Part shown: piece by piece, positions 19,345 to 28,553 of the stretch
Layout of the letters: every line of letters begins with the position of its first letter
How positions within the stretch are numbered: position 1 is the stretch's first letter
Assembly (NCBI GenBank): GCA_021789155.1
Contig: JAJYJW010000007.1
Coordinates: 1-40,371, forward strand
DNA: 40,371 bases
Origin: Microcaldota archaeon
GTDB lineage: Archaea > Micrarchaeota > Micrarchaeia > Micrarchaeales > CABMGC01
Direction of reading: 5' to 3'
Program-made: the position numbers and the translations under genes
Notes under the pieces: model-generated
Seen by the model: only the letters and a program-made list of their open reading frames with translations
What the model was told of the DNA's origin: nothing
Databases searched by the model: none

Positions 19345-19614
19345 ATGACCGCAATTACCAAATTTTTGAAAAAAATAGGCAATCCTACGGCCAAGACCGA
19401 AGAAACAGAGAAGAAGATTGATGAGACAGCCCTAAATAGAGAACAGCAGGCTCATCAAAAAGTAATCGAAAGTTTCAAAGGAAAGGGAAACAGTATGAGC
19501 ATAAATGACAGAGAAAAGCTCATAGAAAGTTTGAAAGCGATAGGACACGAGCTTGCTGCGAAGAAGCACGAAATGCATTTGCACATGCATATAGCAGCAC
19601 AGAAAAGAAAATAA
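19345..19614 (+). CDS. Hypothetical protein, charged, His-rich C-terminus
   Basis: ORF with start at ATG 19345 (ORF open from 19297); same strand between pcc1 and proS. Confidence 0.5.
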   Translation: MTAITKFLKKIGNPTAKTEETEKKIDETALNREQQAHQKVIESFKGKGNSMSINDREKLIESLKAIGHELAAKKHEMHLHMHIAAQKRK

Positions 19615-19693
19615 CTACAGAGGGATTTTGGGCATGTTTTGTGCCCTTCTCATTTTATATAATTGCAACTGCAAATAATCATCACTTAACATA

Positions 19694-21154
19694 GTGATGA
19701 TTTTGGAAGATAATAAATCAGACAAAGGAATAACTGCAAAAAAGAACGAGAACTTCGATGAATGGTACTTGCAGTTAGTGACAAAATCTGATCTTTTCGA
19801 TTATGGTCCTTTGAAGGGAACAATGGCGATGAAGCCGGATTCATATGAGATATGGGAGAAGATACAGGATGTATTCAATTCCATGATCAAGGAATCTGGG
19901 CACAGAAACGCTTATTTTCCATTGCTAATACCCGAAAGCCTGCTCAAGACAGAAAAAGAGCACTTCGAAGGATTCACTCCCGAAGTATTCTGGGTAACGC
20001 ACGCTGGCGACAACGAGACAAGCGAAAGGCTAGCGATAAGGCCCACCTCTGAAACTATAATCTACCACTTCATGTCGAAATGGATAAGAAGCTGGAGAGA
20101 CCTTCCTTTGCTGCTTAACCAGTGGGTAAATGTGCTCAGAGCAGAAATAAAGATGACGAAACCGTTCCACAGAACTAGCGAGTTCCTGTGGCAGGAAGGG
20201 CACACTGCACACGCAACGCAGGAAGATGCGGAGAAGGAAGTAGCGCTCACTTTGGGTTACTACAAGAAACTCGCAGAGGAATATTTGGCAGTACCGGTAA
20301 TCACAGGAAAGAAAAGCGAAAAGGAAAAATTCGCTGGAGCAGTGTACACCACCACTATAGAAGGCATGATGCCAGATGGTAAGGCACTGCAGATGGGAAC
20401 ATCACACTATCTTGGACAGAATTTCGCCAAGCCTTTCGATGTCGCGTTTCTAAACGAGAAGGAGGAAAAGGCATACGCACATACGACTTCGTGGGGAGTG
20501 TCTACAAGGCTAATCGGGGGAATGCTGATGGTGCATGGGGATGACAAGGGATTGGTATTGCCGCCAAAGGTAGCGCCTACGCAGGTAGTGATAGTCCCAA
20601 TATTCAAAACTGACAACGAAAGTATTGTGATGCAGAGGGCCAACGAGATAAAGAAAGCCCTTGATAGCAGCGGAATAAGAACAAGAATAGATTCTAGGAA
20701 CACGTACAGCCCTGGTTGGAAGTTCAACGAATGGGAGATGAAGGGCGTTCCTATAAGGATAGAGCTAGGCAACAAGGAGGTGCAAGAGAACAAGATAACA
20801 TATGCGAGAAGGGACAGCGGAGAAAAAGCCACGTGCACTACGGATGATGCAATTAAAACAATCGCGAATGCTTTGGAAGAGGTTCAAAAGGCGTTGTTCG
20901 AAAACGCGAAGAGGCTTCTCGAGAGCAAGACAATTAAAGTAAGCGATTACGGAGAGTTCAAGAAGAAAATAGAGGAGAAAGCAGGTTTCGTCATAGCGTA
21001 TTGGTGCGAAGAGGACGAATGCGAGGAGAAGATAAAAGACGAGACCAAAGCGACCACTCGCGTGATAAAAGAGGATACAAATGCGTCTTCGCAAAAATGC
21101 ATCTATTGCGGAAAAGAAGCGAAGAAAATTGCGTACTTCGCAAGAGCGTACTGA
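19694..21154 (+). CDS. proS: Prolyl-tRNA synthetase (archaeal/eukaryotic type)
   Basis: DYGPLKGTMAMKPDSYEIWE, LAIRPTSETIIYHFMSKWIRSWRDLPLLLNQW, RTSEFLWQEGHTAHAT; C-terminal Zn motif CEEDEC...CIYCG ending in ARAY. Confidence 0.95.
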   Translation: MMILEDNKSDKGITAKKNENFDEWYLQLVTKSDLFDYGPLKGTMAMKPDSYEIWEKIQDVFNSMIKESGHRNAYFPLLIPESLLKTEKEHFEGFTPEVFWVTHAGDNETSERLAIRPTSETIIYHFMSKWIRSWRDLPLLLNQWVNVLRAEIKMTKPFHRTSEFLWQEGHTAHATQEDAEKEVALTLGYYKKLAEEYLAVPVITGKKSEKEKFAGAVYTTTIEGMMPDGKALQMGTSHYLGQNFAKPFDVAFLNEKEEKAYAHTTSWGVSTRLIGGMLMVHGDDKGLVLPPKVAPTQVVIVPIFKTDNESIVMQRANEIKKALDSSGIRTRIDSRNTYSPGWKFNEWEMKGVPIRIELGNKEVQENKITYARRDSGEKATCTTDDAIKTIANALEEVQKALFENAKRLLESKTIKVSDYGEFKKKIEEKAGFVIAYWCEEDECEEKIKDETKATTRVIKEDTNASSQKCIYCGKEAKKIAYFARAY

Positions 21155-21158
21155 GTCA

Positions 21159-22025
21159 TCAAGGTGCTGAATAACCTGAACCCCAGTTGCTGGTGAAACT
21201 AAGATACGATGCAACGCCATTGTTGTTATTACCTGAGTAATCTTTAACGTCTCCGTTCAAAGGCCACCAGCCAACTAGGTTGTTGAGCTTGATAGGTGCG
21301 CCGCCTATTCCTTCGTTGTAAAGTGCAGTTATCTCATTCGAAGACAATGATGAATTGTAAATCTGAATGTTTGCCATGGATCCATGTATTGAAAGTGCCA
21401 TATTTGGGTTATCTCCAATATATGTTGGTGTCGGTGTTGCTGCATAGCCTATCGTTCCACTTGCAACCACATTGCTGACAATCACCCCGTTAAAATACGT
21501 TCTAATATGGCTACCATCATATGTAAAAGCGATGAAATTCCACGTATTTTGGGTTACAGTACCCGTATTCACATTGTAAAATGTTCCCCCTGCGTTTAAT
21601 TGAGTTCCAATTTGATAATTATTTAGACCTTGATAAAATTCAAAACCAGTCCATGTCGGTGTGGTTTGTGCCAAATTACTTACTATTCTTGGATATGTCC
21701 CCGCACCTCTTATGTTAACCCATACTGCAACAGATACGTATGCGGGAGTTATTGCTGATGCACGTACTTGGCTGTATTGTCCATCGAATTGCGCTGCATA
21801 CTGCGGCAATTCGCCGTTGCATATTCCTTGCAGGTTGATGAACGAAGTAGTCATCGGTCCGTTAGGTCTGAATACGTGACATGCGCCAGGGGGCGCTTTT
21901 GGAGTAAATGTCGATGCATTGAAGATTCCTAGTTGAAACAAAGCGCCAAGCACTACCGCTATTATGAGTATTGCCCATCCGTAGGTCATGAGATATTCCA
22001 TTGCGGACTGAAGTTTGAATTTCAT
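21159..22025 (-). CDS. LamG-like surface protein A with class III (pilin-like) signal peptide
   Basis: MKFKLQSAMEYLMTYGWAILIIAVVLGALFQLG N-terminus, LamG-like core, terminal LVGWWPLNGDVKDYSGNNNNG...SGYSAP. Start trimmed from the ORF-track start to MKFKLQ. Confidence 0.8.
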   Translation of the reverse strand: MKFKLQSAMEYLMTYGWAILIIAVVLGALFQLGIFNASTFTPKAPPGACHVFRPNGPMTTSFINLQGICNGELPQYAAQFDGQYSQVRASAITPAYVSVAVWVNIRGAGTYPRIVSNLAQTTPTWTGFEFYQGLNNYQIGTQLNAGGTFYNVNTGTVTQNTWNFIAFTYDGSHIRTYFNGVIVSNVVASGTIGYAATPTPTYIGDNPNMALSIHGSMANIQIYNSSLSSNEITALYNEGIGGAPIKLNNLVGWWPLNGDVKDYSGNNNNGVASYLSFTSNWGSGYSAP

Positions 22026-22032
22026 ATTACCA

Positions 22033-22938
22033 TCATGGTGCGGAATAACCTGATTCCCAGTTGCTGGTGAACGTGACGCCCGAGGGTACACCGTTGTTAT
22101 TGTTTCCAGAATAATCTTTCGTGTCGCCGTTCAAAGGCCACCAGCCAACGAGATTGTTGAGCTGCACTGGAGCTGCCCCAATACCCCCATTGTACAATGC
22201 GGTTATCTCATTGCTACTAAGAGTAGTGTTGTAAATCTGTACGTTGCTTATCTGGCCCTTCCAATTCGATCCTCCCGATCCGGCACTTCCACCTATCATG
22301 AACGGACTTGCTGCAGGGATTGAAAACGCCAGAGTTGCTGATACTGTATTCGTATATAGATGGCCATTGATCCCAGCGTATTGGATTATATGTGTACCGT
22401 CAAATCCAAAAACGAAGAAGCTGTATTGGTTTGTGGGAACTAGCGATCCATAAAGGCATGCGCTTTCGTAGCTTATCGATGTTGCGTATATGACATCCAA
22501 ATAATAGTTTCCACTGCACCCAGAATCTGGTCCGAATTCCATCGATGGCTGCGCACCTGCATTATAGCTTGCTATGGTATAATAAGCAGCGATTATCGAG
22601 GGATTAGCCCATGCAACAATCGTTATTTTGCTGGAACCACCATACGACAACGCCTGCATTCCGGTAAGTTTTGCTATGCTTATTGTTGAACTGCCACTGA
22701 ATTGCGCTGCATACTGCGGCAATTCCCCGTTGCATATTCCTTGAAGATTTATGAATGACACTGTATTAGGACCATTTGGCCTGAAGACATGACATGCGCC
22801 TGGCGGCGCCTTTGGGGTGAATGTAGAAGCGTTGAAAATACCTAGTTGGAAGAGTGCACCTAGGACTACTGCGATAATCAGAATTGCCCATCCGTAGGTC
22901 ATGAGATATTCCATCGCTGACTGAAGCTTAGAGGGCAT
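22033..22938 (-). CDS. LamG-like surface protein B with class III (pilin-like) signal peptide
   Basis: MPSKLQSAMEYLMTYGWAIL..., LVGWWPLNGDTKDYSGNNNNG...ESGYSAP; paralogue of A. Confidence 0.82.
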   Translation of the reverse strand: MPSKLQSAMEYLMTYGWAILIIAVVLGALFQLGIFNASTFTPKAPPGACHVFRPNGPNTVSFINLQGICNGELPQYAAQFSGSSTISIAKLTGMQALSYGGSSKITIVAWANPSIIAAYYTIASYNAGAQPSMEFGPDSGCSGNYYLDVIYATSISYESACLYGSLVPTNQYSFFVFGFDGTHIIQYAGINGHLYTNTVSATLAFSIPAASPFMIGGSAGSGGSNWKGQISNVQIYNTTLSSNEITALYNGGIGAAPVQLNNLVGWWPLNGDTKDYSGNNNNGVPSGVTFTSNWESGYSAP

Positions 22939-22975
22939 TAAATCTTGTGATAAGACACATGCAATCTTATTATAC

Positions 22976-22985
22976 GTTTTTATAT
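22976..22985 (-). promoter_or_regulatory. TATA-like promoter of LamG B/A pair
   Basis: Minus-strand CATATAAAAACG about 40 nt upstream of the ATG at 22938. Confidence 0.4.
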
Positions 22986-23151
22986 GCTTCCATACAGAAG
23001 AATAATTACATATTTTGAAGCGTGTTCACGTTATAACGCTAGTTCCGTAAATGCGATAGGAATATAAATATGAAGATTTAATAATAAACAGTTTTGTTTA
23101 CATTTAGCAGTTTCTATTAATGAAGGTCTGCTTATTAAGGCGTGTTTATCT

Positions 23152-24120
23152 ATGAGAAGAGGTTCTTTAGAATTTTGGCCACATAGGCGTGCGAAGCGCA
23201 TCCTTCCTAGAGTAAGGCATTGGCCCACTATGGAGAAAGCAGGTTTCTCCGGAATAGTCGCGTTCAAGGCAGGGATGACTCACGTCGGAGTTATAGAGCA
23301 CAGGGATACAGGTTCAAAGGGTAACGAAGTAATAAGGCCTGCAACAATCTTGGAAATACCAAAGATGAAGGTTTATGGAATAAGGCTTTATTCCAAGAAA
23401 AACAGTTACACAGAACCAAAAAGCGATTTCTATTCTGCAGAGGAAGCAGCGAAACTTGGGATAAAGAAAACCGAGAACACGATTGCAAAGCTCGCAGACT
23501 CTAAGAAAGACGTTTCCGGATTGACAGATGCAGCGGCATTGGTTTATTTTGACGGGGCAACGACAGGCTCAGGCAACAAGAGAGTAATGAGGTTGGAGCT
23601 GCACGTCGGCGGCAAGGACGTCTCGGAGAAGATTGCGTTCATTGAAAGTCAAATGGGAAAAGAGATCAACGTCAAAGAATTCGCGACCGAAGGCGAATAC
23701 CTCGATATGACTGCAGTGACGAAAGGAAGGGGATGGGCAGGAGTTATAAAGAGATTCGGGGTTGCACGTTTGGTAAGAAAGGCAACACAGAAGACAAGGC
23801 ACGTAGGAACCCTCGGAGCTTGGCACCCACCAAAGGTGCTTTACACAGTACCTCATGCAGGGCATATGGGATTCAACTACAGGACCGAGATCAACAAGCG
23901 ATTGCTGAAGGTCGGAACTATTGCAGATGTTAAAGAAGTTGCAATGAAGGGGGGCATACTCAACTACGGAATAGTGAAGAGCGATTTCCTTATAGTAGAC
24001 GGATCGATACCTGGAGTATCGAAAAGATTGATAAGGATAAGAAAGGCAATGAGACCTTCTCGCACTGAAGCGAAACCGGAACTGAAGTATATATCACTTG
24101 AATCAAAGCAAGGTGCATGA
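23152..24120 (+). CDS. rpl3: 50S ribosomal protein L3
   Basis: RRGSLEFWPHRRAKRILPRVRHWP ... KTRHVGTLGAWHPPKVLYTVPHAGHMGFNYRTEINKRLLKVG. Confidence 0.96.
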   Translation: MRRGSLEFWPHRRAKRILPRVRHWPTMEKAGFSGIVAFKAGMTHVGVIEHRDTGSKGNEVIRPATILEIPKMKVYGIRLYSKKNSYTEPKSDFYSAEEAAKLGIKKTENTIAKLADSKKDVSGLTDAAALVYFDGATTGSGNKRVMRLELHVGGKDVSEKIAFIESQMGKEINVKEFATEGEYLDMTAVTKGRGWAGVIKRFGVARLVRKATQKTRHVGTLGAWHPPKVLYTVPHAGHMGFNYRTEINKRLLKVGTIADVKEVAMKGGILNYGIVKSDFLIVDGSIPGVSKRLIRIRKAMRPSRTEAKPELKYISLESKQGA

Positions 24121-24121
24121 C

Positions 24122-24922
24122 ATGAATGCTAACATTTACAACATCGAAGGCAAGAATACGAAACAGGTAGAGTTACCTGCAGTATTCAAGTCCAGATTCG
24201 AAAAGAGTTTGGTAACTAGAGCTTTGCTGGCGGAACAAAGCCTCAGATACCAACCTCAAGGGCATAACGTAATGGCAGGTATGAACACCACTGCCGCATA
24301 CATAGGAGAATATTCCACATATAGAACCGGAAGGCACATGGGTATCGCGGTAAGGCCAAGGCAGAAGCTTGCAGGAGGTGCGATGGGAGCAGTAAGGAGA
24401 ATTCCTTCCGCAGTAAAGGGAAGAAGAGCTCATCCGCACAAGATAGACAAGATAACTGTGGAAAAGATAAACGCGAAGGAATACAGGAAGGCGTTGTCTT
24501 CTGCGATAGCGGGAACTACAAAGCTAGAACTTGTTGCCGAAAGGGCAAAGGTGACCGAGAAGATGCAGTTGCCCATAGTATTTGAAGATTCGATAGAAAA
24601 GGTTGCGAAGGCAAAGGATCTCGTGAAGATATTGAACGTGTTGGGCTTGAAGGAGGATTTGCAGGCTTCGCATGATCCGAAGAACAGAAAGGGATTGAGA
24701 AGGAGCACAAACAACAGAAGGTTCAGGAAAAGCGTATTGCTTGTTGTAAGCAATGAAGCTGCACTCGAAAAGGCAGGAAGGAACATTCCTGGAATAGACG
24801 TTGCAAGAGTAGACATGTTGCGCGTAGAAAAGGTTGCACCTGGTTCTATACCAAGGCTTACGATATGGAGCGAAAGTGCGCTGGGAAAGGTCGCTTCTGC
24901 GATAGAAAAAGCGAGGTTGTGA
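24122..24922 (+). CDS. rpl4: 50S ribosomal protein L4
   Basis: NIYNIEGKNTKQVELPAVF ... GRKHxG-type region and RRSTNNRRFRKSVLLVVSNE. Start trimmed to ATG 24122. Confidence 0.93.
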   Translation: MNANIYNIEGKNTKQVELPAVFKSRFEKSLVTRALLAEQSLRYQPQGHNVMAGMNTTAAYIGEYSTYRTGRHMGIAVRPRQKLAGGAMGAVRRIPSAVKGRRAHPHKIDKITVEKINAKEYRKALSSAIAGTTKLELVAERAKVTEKMQLPIVFEDSIEKVAKAKDLVKILNVLGLKEDLQASHDPKNRKGLRRSTNNRRFRKSVLLVVSNEAALEKAGRNIPGIDVARVDMLRVEKVAPGSIPRLTIWSESALGKVASAIEKARL

Positions 24923-24924
24923 TC

Positions 24925-25176
24925 ATGGTTTCATTATTGTATCCAGTAGCTACTGAAAAAGCGATAAACAAGATAGAACACGACAACGTAATCACATACG
25001 TTGTAGACATGCGTTCCACGAAGAAAGAAATAAAAGAAGAATTTGAGAAGACTTTTGCGGTCAAGGTAGATCAAATAAAGACCATGAGGAGCATACGCAA
25101 CATAAAGAGGGCTTACATAAAACTAAGCTCTGCCAACAAGGCTGCGGATGTTGCATTAAAACTTAAACTTGTGTGA
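24925..25176 (+). CDS. rpl23: 50S ribosomal protein L23
   Basis: PVATEKAINKIEHDNVITYVVDMRSTKKEIKEEFEKTFAVKVDQIKTM; start at MVSLLYPV. Confidence 0.93.
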   Translation: MVSLLYPVATEKAINKIEHDNVITYVVDMRSTKKEIKEEFEKTFAVKVDQIKTMRSIRNIKRAYIKLSSANKAADVALKLKLV

Positions 25177-25182
25177 TTAAGA

Positions 25183-25896
25183 ATGGGAAAGAAACTTCAC
25201 ATGCAAAGGCGAGGAAAAGGCAGTAATGCTTATACAAAATTGCCAAACCACGCGAAAGCGGATGTTGTATTCAGAGGAGTGCCAGATAAGGGAAAGGAGA
25301 TAGCAGAAGTAATAGAATTGGTACACGATCCTGGAAGAACTCCACCTTTGATGCTTCTAAAGTATGACAACAAAGAGGAGATGATGATAGCTCCGGAAGG
25401 CATAAAGATTGGCGACAAGGTGCAGGTTGGTGCAGATGCAAGCCTTGGGATAGGCAGCATAACGAGCATAGGAAGAATACCTGAAAGTATGCCAATATAC
25501 AACATAGAAGTTACGCCAGGAGACGGCGGCAAACTTGTGAGAGCTGCAGGAAGTTTCGCTACAGTAATTTCCCATTCAAGCAATACTTCAATGATAAGGC
25601 TTCCATCCAAGCAGATAATAGAAGTCAAGAACGTATGTTTAGCGCAGATAGGCGTTACTGCCGGAGGCGGCGCAACAATGCAGCCTATACTCAAGGCAGG
25701 AAAGCATCATTATATGATGCATGCTAAGAACATCAGATGGCCTGGAAACCGTGGAGTCAAGAGCAACCCTGTTGACCACCCATTCGGAGGCAAGCAGCAC
25801 CACAAAGGGGCAAGCAGCATGACCTCGAGAAACGCACCACCAGGCGCAAAGGTAGGACACATCGCTGCAAGGCGTGTAGGAAGAAAGAAGAGATGA
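25183..25896 (+). CDS. rpl2: 50S ribosomal protein L2
   Basis: VELVHDPGRTPPL-like segment, RGVKSNPVDHPFGGKQHHKGASSMTSRNAPPGAKVGHIAARRVGRKKR. Confidence 0.96.
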   Translation: MGKKLHMQRRGKGSNAYTKLPNHAKADVVFRGVPDKGKEIAEVIELVHDPGRTPPLMLLKYDNKEEMMIAPEGIKIGDKVQVGADASLGIGSITSIGRIPESMPIYNIEVTPGDGGKLVRAAGSFATVISHSSNTSMIRLPSKQIIEVKNVCLAQIGVTAGGGATMQPILKAGKHHYMMHAKNIRWPGNRGVKSNPVDHPFGGKQHHKGASSMTSRNAPPGAKVGHIAARRVGRKKR

Positions 25897-25900
25897 TAAT

Positions 25901-26290
25901 GTGGCACGAGTATTTTCATTTAGAGGAATGAGCATAGAACAGCTCCAGAAGCTTAGTATAAGCGAATTCGCAAAGATAATAAAGAGCAGACCAAGAAGGG
26001 CAATAACCAAGATGAGCGAAGATTACAAGAGGCTCATAAGCAAAGTCGAGAAGTACAAGGACAATCCTTCGAAGGTAATAAAAACGCACATAAGAGAAGC
26101 AGTAATACTCCCTGCATGGGTAGGCATGAACTTTGCAGTGCACAACGGAAAGGAATTCAAGCAGATGACGATTGCACCCGAGATGGTCGGCCACAGACTC
26201 GGAGAGTTCGCATTCTCAACGAAACGCGTATTGCACTCCGCGCCAGGTATACGTGCAACCCGTGGAAGCAAGTTCCTTGCTGTGAAGTGA
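25901..26290 (+). CDS. rps19: 30S ribosomal protein S19
   Basis: FSFRGMSIEQLQKLS, IKTHIREAVILPAWVGMNFAVHNGKEFKQMTIAPEMVGHRLGEFAFST. Confidence 0.95.
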   Translation: MARVFSFRGMSIEQLQKLSISEFAKIIKSRPRRAITKMSEDYKRLISKVEKYKDNPSKVIKTHIREAVILPAWVGMNFAVHNGKEFKQMTIAPEMVGHRLGEFAFSTKRVLHSAPGIRATRGSKFLAVK

Positions 26291-26294
26291 TAGC

Positions 26295-26954
26295 ATGAAT
26301 TATTCTCTCAACATAAAAGGAAACGATTTCGTAAAAGGAGCCGGAACTGGCATTAATGCGAGCATGAAGGATCTCGCGATAGTATGCACAAACATAAGGT
26401 ACATGAGCGTAGAGAACGCATTCCTTGTTCTCGATTCGCTCATTATGTTGAACAGGGCTATTCCTTTCAACAGGTACAACAAAAGACAGGGATCAAGAAG
26501 CGAACTCTCTGGAAAGAAGGGAGCATACCCGATAAAGGCAGCGAAGGAAGTCAGGAAAGTGCTTGAAAACGCCGTCGCTAATGCCGTAGCTAAAGGCAAG
26601 GACGATGCGGAAAAGCTTTTCGTGGTACATGCGGCTGCGAACAAAACCCTGATAATAAGGAGGAACCCTTCAAGGGGTACGCTCGCTTATGGTCGTGGAA
26701 TGTACGGAAGGAGCGCGATAGCGCACAGCGACATAGAATTGGCAAAGGTGGAAATCGCCCTTGGCGAGAAGGAGAACGAGAAGCTCACTAGCAACATGAA
26801 GTACTTCATAAACAAGAAGAACAAAGATTACGAGAATACTAAAAAGCAGATAATGCAGAAGGTAAGCAACGTTCCTGCAAAGCCTGAAAAGGAGAAGAAG
26901 GAAAAGGCAGGAAAGGAGAAGGAAAAAAGTGAGAAGAAGAAGGTTCTAGCTTAG
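26295..26954 (+). CDS. rpl22: 50S ribosomal protein L22 with K/E-rich C-terminal extension
   Basis: MSVENAFLVLDSLIMLNRAIPFNRYNKRQGSR ... RRNPSRGTLAYGRG; tail PEKEKKEKAGKEKEKSEKKKVLA. Confidence 0.9.
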   Translation: MNYSLNIKGNDFVKGAGTGINASMKDLAIVCTNIRYMSVENAFLVLDSLIMLNRAIPFNRYNKRQGSRSELSGKKGAYPIKAAKEVRKVLENAVANAVAKGKDDAEKLFVVHAAANKTLIIRRNPSRGTLAYGRGMYGRSAIAHSDIELAKVEIALGEKENEKLTSNMKYFINKKNKDYENTKKQIMQKVSNVPAKPEKEKKEKAGKEKEKSEKKKVLA

Positions 26955-27586
26955 TGATGCTTATGGTAATAGAGAGAAAATTCATAGACAATTCATTCGT
27001 AAAGTATAGGATTACAAAATACTTGGAAAAGACGCTCGCAAGAGCGGGATTCTCCAAGGTGGAAATTCAGAAAACGCCTATAATAACGAGAATAACCGTA
27101 TACGTTTCTGCCCCGGGAAGGGTAATAGGAAGGGGAGGGGAAACGATTAATGCGCTTACCGAAAGCCTGAAGACTAAATTCAGGATAGAGAACCCGCAGA
27201 TAGCGGTTTCGGAAGTTGCAAATCCAAAGCTCGAGCCAAGGCTCGTGGCAAAGAACATCGCGAATTCTTTGGAAAGAGGAGGAAACGCGAGAAGCATTCT
27301 CCACGCAGTTGTGAAGGACATAATGGCAAACGGAGCGATGGGCGCTGAGATAATAGCTGCCGGGAAGCTTGCAGCGAAAGGAGCCAAGAAGAGGATAATA
27401 AAAGTAAGGCTTGGATACATGCCAAAGGCGGGAGATACCGTGAAGCTTGTTGATGAGGCAAAGCTAACATCGTATCCTAAGTATGGTGCTATAGGGTTGA
27501 AGGTAAGGATAGTGCAGCCAGGAACCGTATTCCCAGACAGGGAAGCGAAGAAGGTTGATCTTCCGAAGAACTTCGCCACTACATGA
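26954..27586 (+). CDS. rps3: 30S ribosomal protein S3 (KH domain)
   Basis: VIERKFIDNSFVKYRITKYLEKTLARAGFSKVEIQKTPIITRITVYVSAPGRVIGRGGETINALTE. Confidence 0.95.
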   Translation: MMLMVIERKFIDNSFVKYRITKYLEKTLARAGFSKVEIQKTPIITRITVYVSAPGRVIGRGGETINALTESLKTKFRIENPQIAVSEVANPKLEPRLVAKNIANSLERGGNARSILHAVVKDIMANGAMGAEIIAAGKLAAKGAKKRIIKVRLGYMPKAGDTVKLVDEAKLTSYPKYGAIGLKVRIVQPGTVFPDREAKKVDLPKNFATT

Positions 27587-27615
27587 CATACATGCTTTTA
27601 TATCAAATATGAGGA

Positions 27616-27819
27616 ATGAATATCATGCAGATACAGGAACTACGCTCATTATCAACTGAGTCGATAAAGGCAAAGCTCGGCGAATTAAGGTTGGAGCTCA
27701 ACATAGAAAAGAGAAAGATAGCAAGCACTGGGGTTAGCAGCAAGAAGGTCAAGGCAAGGGACATGCATAGAACTATAGCAAGGCTTCTGACTATCCTTAG
27801 GGAAAGAGGTGCGCAGTAG
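27616..27819 (+). CDS. rpl29: 50S ribosomal protein L29
   Basis: ELRSLSTESIKAKLGELRLELNIEKRKIAS ... ARDMHRTIARLLTILRERG. Confidence 0.92.
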   Translation: MNIMQIQELRSLSTESIKAKLGELRLELNIEKRKIASTGVSSKKVKARDMHRTIARLLTILRERGAQ

Positions 27820-27821
27820 TA

Positions 27822-28127
27822 ATGGCTGACATCTGTCCTAAATGTGGTTTGCCAAAAGAATTGTGTGTTTGCGACGTACTCGATAAGGAAACGAGCAAGC
27901 GCATACGTGTTTATAAGGAAAAGAAGAAATTCCGCAGATATATGACCATAGTGGAAGGTCTTGATGGCGAGGAAATGGAGAGGACCGCAAAGGAGCTAAA
28001 GAGACTTTTGGCTTGCGGAGGGACTTACAAGAATGGAATGATAGAATTGCAAGGTGATCACATAAACGAAGCTAAGAAAGCTCTGATAGGGATGGGATAT
28101 CCTGAAACGAGCATAGACCTCACCTGA
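27822..28127 (+). CDS. Translation initiation factor aIF1 (SUI1)
   Basis: CPKCGLPKELCVCD, IRVYKEKKKFRRYMTIVEGLD, KRLLACGGTYKNGMIELQGDH. Confidence 0.94.
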   Translation: MADICPKCGLPKELCVCDVLDKETSKRIRVYKEKKKFRRYMTIVEGLDGEEMERTAKELKRLLACGGTYKNGMIELQGDHINEAKKALIGMGYPETSIDLT

Positions 28128-28142
28128 TTCTTTTCCAACGAA

Positions 28143-28154
28143 GTCGTATACGAC
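28143..28154. repeat. Perfect 12-nt palindrome GTCGTATACGAC
   Basis: Direct reading, intergenic between aIF1 and the 101-aa ORF. Confidence 0.55.
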
Positions 28155-28170
28155 ATCTGTACGGCTATTC

Positions 28171-28219
28171 CACAACCTTCTTTTAAACAAACTCTAAAAG
28201 GAGTTTGCAAAAGGTTGTG
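28171..28219. repeat. Long imperfect inverted repeat (cacaaccttcttttaaacaaactc / gagtttgcaaaaggttgtg, loop taaaag)
   Basis: The 3' arm reverse complement CACAACCTTTTGCAAACTC aligns with the 5' arm; ends 3 nt before ATG 28223. Confidence 0.65.
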
Positions 28220-28222
28220 AAA

Positions 28223-28510
28223 ATGGCGACAAAACTTGTTGAACCTGTTCAAATAGAACTCGATGCTGAAACGCAAATAGAGATGCTGCATTTCATCCAA
28301 ACACATGAGGATGGAATCGGATTCGTGGATTTCGCAACGCAAATCAGAAACGAAAGCGAAACAGACTACGAATCGCAAGAGCCTTTTTCTTCCGGCGCAA
28401 ACCAGAAAACGCACGATAACGAATATTTCAAAGAGTATGTGGAAAGCAGGAGGGAAAAACGTCTAGAAACGCGCGAAATGGAAATCGAAGATGGAACTTA
28501 TCCGCAGTAA
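28223..28510 (+). CDS. Hypothetical acidic protein
   Basis: ORF MATKLVEPVQIELDAETQIEMLHFIQTHEDG...; ATG 28223 preferred over the TTG at 28205 that lies inside the hairpin. Confidence 0.5.
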   Translation: MATKLVEPVQIELDAETQIEMLHFIQTHEDGIGFVDFATQIRNESETDYESQEPFSSGANQKTHDNEYFKEYVESRREKRLETREMEIEDGTYPQ

Positions 28511-28553
28511 TCTGCGATAAGGTTAAAAGGATTGAATTTGTATTGTCTTTGAT

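Noticed and set aside
22026-22091. N-terminal extension MYPRASRSPATGNQVIPHHDGN (and the similar one at 39336-39404) as genuine protein sequence
   Set aside because: It is the upstream LamG gene's 3' end read in another frame; the similarity between the two copies follows from DNA homology. MKFKLQ is the natural start.
23291-27579. Long antisense ORFs across ribosomal protein genes (e.g. 27067-27579, 25230-25694, 24430-24816)
   Set aside because: Mirror-frame artefacts of codon bias opposite clear ribosomal proteins; no family motifs.
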